This document shows positions 1-5,554 of a stretch of DNA of 10,950 nucleotides, piece after piece. Below the pieces are notes generated by a model. The model had not been told where the DNA came from, made no database searches, and was given only the letters and a program-made list of their open reading frames with translations. The position numbers were made by a program, and so were the translations under genes. Source of the stretch: JBBQDZ01 sp038237515 (GTDB lineage Bacteria > Actinomycetota > Thermoleophilia > Gaiellales > Gaiellaceae); NCBI GenBank assembly GCA_038237515.1, contig JBBRYP010000087.1, forward strand, positions 1-10,950, given 5' to 3'. Positions within the stretch are counted from its first letter, which is position 1. Each line of letters begins with the position of its first letter.

Positions 1-137
1 CCATCACCGTCCCGGGTTGAGTTTCTCCATCACCCGTCACGGCAGCCCGGCGGTTCGTCCCCGGGCGCGCTTGCTTCTCGGAGCCTCCCATTGGTACCTG
101 CGGGCCGAAGGCCCAGTCCAGTTGTGCCGAGGGGGTT

Positions 138-164
138 GATGGGGGAAAGCCACTTTCCCCCATC
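138..164. terminator. Strong hairpin, possible terminator of an upstream gene
   Basis: This is a perfect 12-bp inverted repeat (GATGGGGGAAAG at 138-149, CTTTCCCCCATC at 153-164) around a 3-nt CCA loop. No T-run follows on either strand, so it is not a canonical intrinsic terminator. Its GGGGGAA...TTCCCCC core resembles the hairpin just after the last gene of the window (10793-10813). That supports a transcript-end role in this genome, by inference. Confidence 0.45.
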
Positions 165-223
165 CAGCGGAGCCGAAGGCGGAGCGTCCAGCTACTCCCG
201 CCAGTAAGGCCGCCGGGGGGACT

Positions 224-243
224 CGGGGGGCGAGAGCCCCCCG
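224..243. other. Hairpin with GNRA-type loop
   Basis: An 8-bp perfect inverted repeat (CGGGGGGC at 224-231, GCCCCCCG at 236-243) encloses the tetraloop GAGA, which fits the stable GNRA loop class on the plus strand. It lies about 120 bp upstream of the tautomerase start. It could be a terminator or mRNA-stabilising element, or an interspersed G/C-rich repeat. The function is unknown. Confidence 0.4.
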
Positions 244-353
244 GAAGAGCGAAGCGACTCTCTCCCGCCCCTCGCCGGCTCACCCCCACAGCGCTCTCCC
301 CCCGCCGACCAGCGCGGGTCTCGGACGCTGATAGGTTCGGTTCCCGAAAAAAC

Positions 354-360
354 GAGGAGG
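354..360 (+). promoter_or_regulatory. Ribosome binding site of the tautomerase gene
   Basis: GAGGAGG lies 5 nt before the ATG at 366, preceded by an A-rich stretch (AAAAAA). This is a strong Shine-Dalgarno sequence and fixes the start codon. Confidence 0.75.
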
Positions 361-365
361 CACCG

Positions 366-548
366 ATGCCGCTGATCGAGGTGAAGCTCTACGACACGCG
401 CGTGAACGAGGAGACGGTGCCGGAGCTGGTCGAGAAGCTGACCGACGCATTCTGCGAGGTGACGAGCGAAGGCCTTCGCGACCAGACCTGGGTGATCGTC
501 CAGGGTGTCCCGCCGCGTCAGTGGGGCATCGGCGGGAAGACGGGCTAA
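366..548 (+). CDS. 4-oxalocrotonate tautomerase family protein
   Basis: A 60-residue protein of the 4-OT/tautomerase superfamily. These small enzymes work as oligomers and use the amino-terminal proline, exposed after Met removal, as general base in keto-enol tautomerisation. What is seen: Met-Pro start; Leu-Ile-Glu-Val beta strand; Arg11 (mature numbering) at the conserved 4-OT position; a second arginine at 37; and the C-terminal GIGG turn, where Trp52 takes the place of the aromatic Phe50 of 4-OT. The length matches the usual 58-65 residues. The start is set by a GAGGAGG site 5 nt upstream. The stop TAA (546-548) is the last part of the 4-bp target duplication of the adjoining mobile element. 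Before that insertion the stop would have run directly into the AAGGAGG site of the next gene, so the two were probably co-transcribed. The substrate is not known; the clustered FAH-fold and dehydrogenase genes would fit dicarbonyl/enol chemistry. Confidence 0.9.
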   Translation: MPLIEVKLYDTRVNEETVPELVEKLTDAFCEVTSEGLRDQTWVIVQGVPPRQWGIGGKTG

Positions 549-709
549 GGGCCTGTCCGGAAAGTGGCCACGGTGGATGACACGCGGCACGGGTCTCGAG
601 GCAAGGACGCAGGGAGCGTCGATATGCAGGCATATCTGCGCGACCGAGGACGCCGCATCGAGACGCGTGACGCCTGTCAGGCGCCCTGGTTCACTTTTTG
701 GACAGGCCC
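549..709. mobile_element. MITE-like non-autonomous element, copy 1
   Basis: A 161-bp element too small for a transposase. The left end GGGCCTGTCCGGAAAGTG and the reverse complement of the right end (GGGCCTGTCCAAAAAGTG) match at 16 of 18 positions. The element is flanked by the 4-bp duplication CTAA (545-548 and 710-713). A second copy at 7017-7176 is about 94% identical. Inside are GATATGC/GCATATC (2-nt spacer) and the palindrome CGCCTG-T-CAGGCG (671-683). From established knowledge, a YTAR 4-bp duplication is typical of the IS5 subgroup of the IS5 family, so an IS5-like transposase elsewhere may mobilise it; that is inference. It separates the tautomerase stop from the SD of the next gene. 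Confidence 0.85.
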
Positions 710-711
710 CT

Positions 712-720
712 AAGGAGGGA
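712..720 (+). promoter_or_regulatory. Ribosome binding site of the small hydrophobic protein gene
   Basis: AAGGAGGGA overlaps the right-hand copy of the mobile element's CTAA duplication and lies 12 nt before the GTG at 733. It supports GTG 733 as the start rather than any upstream codon within the element. Confidence 0.6.
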
Positions 721-732
721 GCGAACGCGCCC

Positions 733-1131
733 GTGATCGTCTCCCTGCACGTTGCGACAGGCGCCGCCGGCGGCGTCCTCGCGGGGTCGCGATCACGCGC
801 CGCCGCTCTGGGGGCGCTACTTCACTTCCTCGGCGACCGCGTGCCCCATCACGACATCCCCTCCGAGACGTTCGAGCTGTGGTCAGGGCTCGCCCTGATC
901 GCACTCCTCGCGAGCCGGCGAGGGCTCGGGAGCCCCGCGGTCATGGGCGCGATCGGCGCCTCGGCGCCCGATCTCGAGCACGTGCTGCCGCTGCCTCGCC
1001 CGGGGGGGCGCAAGCTCTTCCCGAGTCACCGCCTGGAGGGTTGGCACCGGGAAGGCGGGCTGCCCGCGCGGACCCAGCTCCTGGCAGCAGGGGCGCTGGT
1101 GGGTCTTGTCGTCTCGAGCCGGCGCCGCTAG
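733..1131 (+). CDS. Small hydrophobic protein, putative membrane-associated metal-dependent hydrolase-like
   Basis: A 132-residue protein rich in Ala/Leu/Gly with two or three hydrophobic segments (about 3-17, 50-61 and 116-127). Clustered potential metal ligands are His6, the HxxxD motif His31/Asp35, Pro-His-His-Asp (38-41), the APDLEHVLP motif (Asp80, His83), and His99 and His105. The pair HxxxDxxPHxD and PDxxH resembles short membrane-bound 'metal-dependent hydrolase' proteins of the YdjM-like type; this is family resemblance only and no activity is claimed. GTG 733 was chosen because of the AAGGAGGGA site upstream; the frame is open further left only through the mobile element. The stop TAG (1129-1131) overlaps the stop of the convergent diol dehydratase gene in the palindrome CTAG. 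It was probably co-transcribed with the tautomerase before the element inserted. Confidence 0.7.
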   Translation: MIVSLHVATGAAGGVLAGSRSRAAALGALLHFLGDRVPHHDIPSETFELWSGLALIALLASRRGLGSPAVMGAIGASAPDLEHVLPLPRPGGRKLFPSHRLEGWHREGGLPARTQLLAAGALVGLVVSSRRR

Positions 1132-3404
1132 CGGGCCTGGCCGGCCCCCCCCGGCGTTCCGGCGACGGGCAGCCGCGCCACCTCCACCGCCGGTGCGCCC
1201 GGGACGATCGCTTCGGTCTCGCGCGCGTGGAGGAGCGTCGTCTTCACGATCAGCTTGGCGCGCGCGAAGTTGTCCATCTGAGTCGGCACGGGGCCCACGG
1301 AACGGCCGAGTGCGTAGCCGGCGGCGTTCCGTCCGATCGCCCGGTATGAGTCGAGCGTGTAAAGGGGCGACATCCCGAAGAGCTCGAGGTTGTCGAGAGG
1401 CTCGAGATCGGAGCGGTGGATGATCGCGGTGCCCTTCGACTGAAGCCCGACGGAGACGCCGGAACCCGAGAGCCGCGCACCGTCGTGCCCGATGAACGCG
1501 ACATCCGAGGAACGGCGAACCCGCACCAGCCTCGACACCGCCCCTTCCTCCTGCACCCCCGCCTCGATCGCCGCGAGCACCTCGCCGTGGCGGAGCCCGT
1601 TGATGGTCGCGTCGAGGCCGCTCCCGAAGGCAGGTCCGAGAGCGATCACGACCTCGTCCGATTCGTTGCCTACACTGGCAACGTGGAGATTCTCGAGAAG
1701 CGGTGGACCACCGTCCGCGACAATCATTGCGCGCGGATCGACGACGTAAGGCAGATCCTGGAGCAGCTGCCAGCGCTCGCCGTCGAGGCGATAGCCCGTG
1801 CCGGGGCCCGTGTAGCGGTTTGGATCGCTGACCGCCGAGACCACGGCGCCGCTCGGCTCGATGATCGCCGATGTCTGCAGGTAGTCGGCGGACACCTTCT
1901 GCCGCTGGATCCCGAGCACCGCGTCGGCGACGTCCGCGAAGCCGCGCCGATCGAGCTCGCGGGCGACGTCGACACCGCTGATCCGGTCGGTCAGGACGCG
2001 ATCCGCGGCCGCGACGTCTGCGGCACGGTCCCGGTCGGGCAGATCCCGGCTGTCGAGCGCGAACACCGCGGCCTCGACCTCCGCATCGGTGACGGCGGGG
2101 AAGTTCAGTCCGGAGAAGACGGCCTGGACCGCCCGCGCCGCGCGCTCTCGGACGGCGACGACCTCCTCCTCGCTCACGGGCTCGAGCCCGGCGTCCACCT
2201 GCCAGTCCCGCTGCACGGTGAGCCACTCGTCCAGATCGTCGGAGTCGTAGTTGCCGCCGCCGAACATGTTGTCGTAGCGGGGCATGACGCTGTAGCCCGA
2301 GGTCACGAAGTCCGTCCCGGGCAGGAACTGCCCCATCAGCTTCGCCGTCCGCCGGATCGGCGAATGGGACGCGATGGCGTCGTTGCCGGAGGCCACCTCG
2401 AGGTCGAGCCACGCCGCGAGCAGGTTCTCGGCCAGGATCTCCCGCACGCCGCCGGGAAGGCTGAGAACGAGGGCGACGCACGAGATCGACCCGTTCTGCA
2501 CTCCCTGCGAGCCAGCGGCTCGAATCGCCGCGAGACAACGGGCCTCGAGGTACAGAGCCGAGCATCCCTCGGCCCGACCCATCAGCGCCTCGGAGCCGCC
2601 GCCAGAGGTGAAGCGGACCTTCACCCCGCGCGAGGCGTAGGCCGAGGCGAGGAACGCCTTCGACCACGGCGTGTCGTCGCCGTCCACGAAGACGCCCTCG
2701 GTGCCGTACACCGAGAGCGTCTCCGCGTAGGTGACGAGCCCCTGGATCGCGAGCTGCAGGTTGCGGCGCTCCTCGATCGCGCACTGGGTCATGACGCCGG
2801 GACGCCCGGTCTGGGAGCCCACGAGAATGGAGATCGCGTTGAGCGGCGCGTAGCGCGAGACACCGACCGTCGTCTCGACCTCCGCGAACCCGCGGGCGGC
2901 CGCCTCGGCGGCGTCCGCCGCGAGGAGCGCCGGGTTTTCCTTCAGGTTCGTGACGTGCGCCTGGTTGGCGGGCCGCCTCCGCGCGCGAAGCTTCTTGAGC
3001 GCGAACATCATCTCGACCGGGTCGAGGAGGGAGACGACGCGGGCGAGACGCGCAGGCGTGAGTCCCCGGGAAAGCCGCACGAGCTCCTCCCGTGGCTCGT
3101 CCACGTCGACGAGCCGACGCGCGAGCTCCGAATCGGACAGCTCCATCGCCTCCCCGGCAACGGCCGCGTCGAGCCCGTGCCGCGCGACGAAGTGGTCGAT
3201 GACGTCGAACTCCGCCTCCGGCCGCCCGTCCAGCTCGACGACGCGCCCGTCTACGACCTGCAGGGAGGGCTCGGGATCGTTCGGCCCGTTCATGGCGACC
3301 AGGCCGAGCTCGGGGTGCGGCGAGATGAGCACCTCGCGCCGCAGCTCGCGGCGCTCGCGCTCGACGAAGCGCCTAGATCGCCTCGACGGTTCGGGCGCGC
3401 CCAT
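1128..3404 (-). CDS. B12-dependent diol/glycerol dehydratase, fused large and medium subunits
   Basis: This 758-residue protein joins the large (alpha, PduC/DhaB1) and medium (beta, PduD/DhaB2) subunits of adenosylcobalamin-dependent diol dehydratase, which converts 1,2-diols to aldehydes by radical chemistry. Residues about 8-560 align along PduC with a constant offset of +7. The catalytic/K+ residues are kept: Gln148, His150, Glu177, Glu228, Gln303, Asp342, Ser369 (Klebsiella 141, 143, 170, 221, 296, 335, 362). Residues about 575-748 match the PduD core (VGPAFG, SSDVAFI, LSGSG, QSKG, NLELF). The roughly 50-residue PduD N-terminus, which carries the microcompartment-targeting helix, is missing. 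The position of Gln336 is Ala343, followed by Ile-Ala instead of Thr-Phe, so the pocket is altered. The start at 3404 is preferred (a weak GGGGG lies upstream); ATG 3425 is possible. The gene overlaps the end of the small-subunit gene by 32 bp, suggesting coupled translation. No reactivase is seen in the window. Confidence 0.93.
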   Translation of the reverse strand: MGAPEPSRRSRRFVERERRELRREVLISPHPELGLVAMNGPNDPEPSLQVVDGRVVELDGRPEAEFDVIDHFVARHGLDAAVAGEAMELSDSELARRLVDVDEPREELVRLSRGLTPARLARVVSLLDPVEMMFALKKLRARRRPANQAHVTNLKENPALLAADAAEAAARGFAEVETTVGVSRYAPLNAISILVGSQTGRPGVMTQCAIEERRNLQLAIQGLVTYAETLSVYGTEGVFVDGDDTPWSKAFLASAYASRGVKVRFTSGGGSEALMGRAEGCSALYLEARCLAAIRAAGSQGVQNGSISCVALVLSLPGGVREILAENLLAAWLDLEVASGNDAIASHSPIRRTAKLMGQFLPGTDFVTSGYSVMPRYDNMFGGGNYDSDDLDEWLTVQRDWQVDAGLEPVSEEEVVAVRERAARAVQAVFSGLNFPAVTDAEVEAAVFALDSRDLPDRDRAADVAAADRVLTDRISGVDVARELDRRGFADVADAVLGIQRQKVSADYLQTSAIIEPSGAVVSAVSDPNRYTGPGTGYRLDGERWQLLQDLPYVVDPRAMIVADGGPPLLENLHVASVGNESDEVVIALGPAFGSGLDATINGLRHGEVLAAIEAGVQEEGAVSRLVRVRRSSDVAFIGHDGARLSGSGVSVGLQSKGTAIIHRSDLEPLDNLELFGMSPLYTLDSYRAIGRNAAGYALGRSVGPVPTQMDNFARAKLIVKTTLLHARETEAIVPGAPAVEVARLPVAGTPGGAGQAR

Positions 3405-3837
3405 CGAGAAGCCCCCGCTTCGCATAGACCTCCGCCGCCTCGCGCACGAACGCAGCCGTCAGCGGCGCGGCGAACTCTTCCTCGAGCCGGCCCGCCCACG
3501 TCTCGAGCTCCGCCGCCGTCGACCGGTGAGGCCGCAGCGCGGTGTAGATCTCGAGAATCGTTCCCGACGGCACGCGGGCCAGCTCCGCGGCGCGTTCGAG
3601 GTTCGCCGCCAACGGCTCTCGGTTCGCCGCGCGCGAGATCGCCGCCTGCCGCTGGAGCGTCTCCGGCGTCGCTCGGATGTCCTCGCCCGTGACAGTGCCC
3701 GCCCGTACGGCCTCCAGGGAAAGCTCATCCAGCGTGAGACCCCCAGGCGTGGTGACGAGGTCGCGCCGTCGGGCACCCAGCGGATAGTCGCCGACGGGGT
3801 CGAAGCTCACGCGCGGCAGCTTACTTTTCGCGGACAC
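3373..3837 (-). CDS. B12-dependent diol/glycerol dehydratase, small subunit
   Basis: A 154-residue protein matching the gamma subunit (PduE/DhaB3) of adenosylcobalamin-dependent diol dehydratase. Visible family signatures in order: DYPLGxRRxDLVTTPGG (about 17-33), LDELSLEAVRAGTVTGEDIRATPETL (about 35-60), RAAELARVPSGTILEIYTALRPHRST (about 82-107) and the C-terminal AAFVREAAEVY (about 132-142). The Klebsiella protein has about 173 residues; the roughly 20-30 residue N-terminal extension used for packaging and solubility effects is absent here. The start is GTG (3837-3835) with no clear SD; no in-frame ATG fits better. The gene is first in its operon, ahead of the fused large-medium gene, which reverses the large-medium-small order of pdu and dha operons. 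The promoter must lie in the 74 bp shared with the divergent SDR gene or within it. No cobalamin riboswitch fits in that space. Confidence 0.92.
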   Translation of the reverse strand: MSAKSKLPRVSFDPVGDYPLGARRRDLVTTPGGLTLDELSLEAVRAGTVTGEDIRATPETLQRQAAISRAANREPLAANLERAAELARVPSGTILEIYTALRPHRSTAAELETWAGRLEEEFAAPLTAAFVREAAEVYAKRGLLDGRARTVEAI

Positions 3838-3911
3838 TGCATCCGCACGCCCGCGCGTGGCAGCACGCTCCGCGAGGAAGGCGTGGCCGCGGGCTTTAGA
3901 GTTGGCCCAGC
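3838..3911. promoter_or_regulatory. Divergent intergenic region, likely bidirectional promoter
   Basis: These 74 bp separate the start of the diol dehydratase operon (minus strand, GTG 3837) from the start of the sugar-oxidation cluster (plus strand, TTG 3912). Both first genes have non-ATG starts and poor SD sequences, so one or both messages may be leaderless or nearly so. I cannot identify -10/-35 boxes with confidence; the only AT-richer patch is TTTAGAGTT at 3895-3903. A shared operator would coordinate the two operons, but no clear dyad is seen. The role is inferred from position. Confidence 0.35.
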
Positions 3912-4628
3912 TTGAACAGCTACGACTTCACCGGCAGGGTTGCGCTCGTCACCGGCGGCGCGAGCGGCATCGGCGCCGCGACCGCGGCACGGCTGCGGGA
4001 GGGCGGCGCGAAGGTCGCCGTGTTCGACCGCGACGAGGCCTCGGAGTTCTTCAGCACGACCGGCGACATCAGCCGCGCCTCCGAGGTCGCGTCGGCAGTC
4101 GCCCGAGTCGAGGCGCAGCTCGGTCCGATCGACGTCCTCGTCAACTCCGCCGGTATTCCAGGCGCCTCGCTCAAGACCGTAGACGTCTCCGACGAGGAGT
4201 GGGAACGGGTGCTGGCGATCAACGCGAGCGGCACCTTCTACGCCTGCCGAGCGGTGATCCCTGCGATGGTCGCGCGCGGGTACGGGCGCATCGTCCTCGT
4301 CTCCTCGATCGCCGGCAAGGAGGGCAATCCGATGGCGGCCGCCTACTCGGCCTCGAAGGCGGCCGTGATCGCGCTGACGAAGGCGATCGGGAAGGACCTG
4401 GCCGGCACGGGTGTCCTCGTCAACTGCATCGCACCCGCCGTGATCGAGACGCCGATCCTCGAAGGCCTCTCGCAGCAGCACGTCGACTACATGCTCGAGC
4501 GGATCCCACTCGGCCGCATGGGCAAGGCGACGGAGGTCGCGAACCTCGTCTGCTGGCTCGCGAGCGAGGACTGCTCCTTCTCGACAGGGGCCACTTACGA
4601 CGTCTCGGGCGGGCGGGCGGTCTTCTGA
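3912..4628 (+). CDS. Classical SDR-family NAD-dependent dehydrogenase
   Basis: A 238-residue short-chain dehydrogenase/reductase with the full classical set: TGGASGIG nucleotide-binding loop (14-21), acidic Asp39 after the second beta strand (favouring NAD+ over NADP+), NSAG (78-81), Asn104, and the triad Ser132, Tyr145, Lys149. It oxidises an alcohol or sugar hydroxyl. Its place as first gene ahead of a KdaD-type dehydratase and an aldehyde dehydrogenase suggests a pentose or polyol 1-dehydrogenase, but SDR sequences do not reveal substrate and this is inference. The start is TTG 3912: an in-frame TAG at 3897-3899 lies just upstream, and there is no ATG or GTG before the Rossmann motif. No SD is visible. 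The stop TGA (4626-4628) touches the start region of the next gene. It was probably transcribed with the following two genes. Confidence 0.9.
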   Translation: MNSYDFTGRVALVTGGASGIGAATAARLREGGAKVAVFDRDEASEFFSTTGDISRASEVASAVARVEAQLGPIDVLVNSAGIPGASLKTVDVSDEEWERVLAINASGTFYACRAVIPAMVARGYGRIVLVSSIAGKEGNPMAAAYSASKAAVIALTKAIGKDLAGTGVLVNCIAPAVIETPILEGLSQQHVDYMLERIPLGRMGKATEVANLVCWLASEDCSFSTGATYDVSGGRAVF

Positions 4629-5554
4629 GCGCCGCCCCTCGCGGCTGGCGACTCGTTCGGTTTCGTGGGCCCGACGATCTCGACCGGGTCGGCGCCGTCG
4701 ATCCCAACCGGCCGGCGCACGTGGCCGAGATCGCCGCGCCCGACGTTCTCGACGCCATCCGCTTCGGCAGCATCGCCGACCGTGCCAGCGCGTCGGCGCA
4801 CCTGATCGAGGCAGTCGACCCGGAGACGCTCGAGCTTCCGGAGCCGTGGGAGCTGCTCGTCCCGATCGTCCCGCCCGAGACGTGGGCGGCCGGGGTCACC
4901 TACGAGCGCAGCCGCGACGCCCGCCTCGACGAGAGCCGCGTCGAGGCGCGCGACGTGTACGGGCTCGTCTACGACGCCCGGCGTCCCGAGCTCTTCCTCA
5001 AGGATGCCGCAGGACGGCGCACGGTCGGCCCGGCGGCGGCGATCGGCATCCGTGCCGACGCACGGTGGACGGTGCCGGAGCCCGAGCTCGCGCTCGTCCT
5101 CGGGGAGGGCGGCCTGCCGATCGGCGTCACGATCGGGAACGACGTCACCGCGCGCGACATCGAGGGCGAGAACCCCCTCTACCTCCCTCAGGCAAAGATC
5201 TTCGCGGGAGCGTGCGCACTCGGTCCCGCAATCCTGCTTCCCGAGGACTGGTCGGAGCCGTTCGAGATCGCGCTGACGATCTCCGGCGCGGACGGAATGA
5301 CGATCTTTGCGGCGTCGACGTCGACGGAACGGATGCGCCGAACGTTCGCCGAGCTCGCGATGCACGCTGCGCTCGACAACCCGATCCCGGCGGGGACGGT
5401 GCTCCTGACCGGCACGGGAATCGTCCCGCCCGACGAGGTCGCGCTCCAGCCGGGGCAGCGGGTGGACGTGAGCATCCCCGGAATCGGCAGACTCTCAAAC
5501 CACGTTGTCCCCGCCGCCGACCTACTCGATGCAAGGAGCGAAACGCATGGCTGA
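4625..5554 (+). CDS. FAH-family 2-keto-3-deoxy-pentonate dehydratase (KdaD/KdxD-like)
   Basis: A fumarylacetoacetate-hydrolase-fold protein closest in motifs to 2-dehydro-3-deoxy-D-arabinonate (= D-xylonate) dehydratase, which makes 2,5-dioxopentanoate. Signatures: GVTYERSRDAR, YDARRPELFLK, TVPEPELALVL, GNDVTARDIEGENPLYLPQAK, CALGPAI and LLTGTGIVPPDE. Counting from GTG 4721, Glu120, Glu122, Asp141 and Lys159 have the same spacing as the Mg2+ ligands and lysine I recall for Sulfolobus KdaD (143, 145, 164, 182). That alignment puts the N-terminus about 23 codons before GTG 4721, where RLVRFRG looks like a normal N-terminus, yet no ATG/GTG/TTG exists there. I therefore start at CTG 4625, which overlaps the SDR stop as CTGA; the conservative alternative is GTG 4721 (277 residues). 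The end overlaps the aldehyde dehydrogenase start by 8 bp. Other FAH-fold activities (e.g. diketo-acid hydrolase) are possible but fit less well. Confidence 0.82.
   Translation: MSAAPRGWRLVRFRGPDDLDRVGAVDPNRPAHVAEIAAPDVLDAIRFGSIADRASASAHLIEAVDPETLELPEPWELLVPIVPPETWAAGVTYERSRDARLDESRVEARDVYGLVYDARRPELFLKDAAGRRTVGPAAAIGIRADARWTVPEPELALVLGEGGLPIGVTIGNDVTARDIEGENPLYLPQAKIFAGACALGPAILLPEDWSEPFEIALTISGADGMTIFAASTSTERMRRTFAELAMHAALDNPIPAGTVLLTGTGIVPPDEVALQPGQRVDVSIPGIGRLSNHVVPAADLLDARSETHG

Larger units (their letters stand above)
1..353. other. Non-coding region with G/C hairpins
   Basis: I see no convincing gene here. The open frames on the minus strand run out of the mobile element and the tautomerase gene and look like shadows. 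The stretch contains several inverted repeats: GGGCC/GGCCC around a GAA loop (102-114) and the two stronger hairpins listed separately (138-164 and 224-243). The motif CCATCACC occurs at 1-8 and again at 27-34. It is probably the intergenic space between an upstream gene outside the window and the tautomerase, and may hold the tautomerase promoter, which I cannot place. Confidence 0.5.

Noticed and set aside
1..40. CCATCACC direct repeat as a CRISPR or iteron array
   Set aside because: There are only two short copies with no regular spacing and no associated genes.
192..633. Minus-strand open frames of 117 and 132 codons over the tautomerase and element copy 1
   Set aside because: They run antisense through a clear tautomerase gene and into the mobile element, have no homologous motifs, and similar text recurs only because the element is repeated at 7017-7176.
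549..709. Element as an intrinsic terminator or attC-like site rather than a MITE
   Set aside because: The matching 4-bp flanking duplications and long terminal repeats at both copies indicate transposition. No integrase or cassette structure is present and the T-run lies inside the right repeat.
505..732. N-terminal extension of the hydrophobic protein through the mobile element
   Set aside because: The frame is open only because the element lacks stops in it. GTG 733 has its own SD at 712-720, and the extension would be element-derived Arg-rich sequence.
1416..3692. Long plus-strand frame (758 codons) opposite the diol dehydratase
   Set aside because: It is the mirror of a high-GC gene on the other strand. 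It shows no domain motifs, while the minus strand shows continuous PduC/PduD/PduE motifs and catalytic residues.
3838..3911. Cobalamin riboswitch upstream of the B12-dependent dehydratase
   Set aside because: Only 74 bp separate the divergent genes, far shorter than a cobalamin riboswitch (around 200 nt), and no B12-box-like segment was seen.
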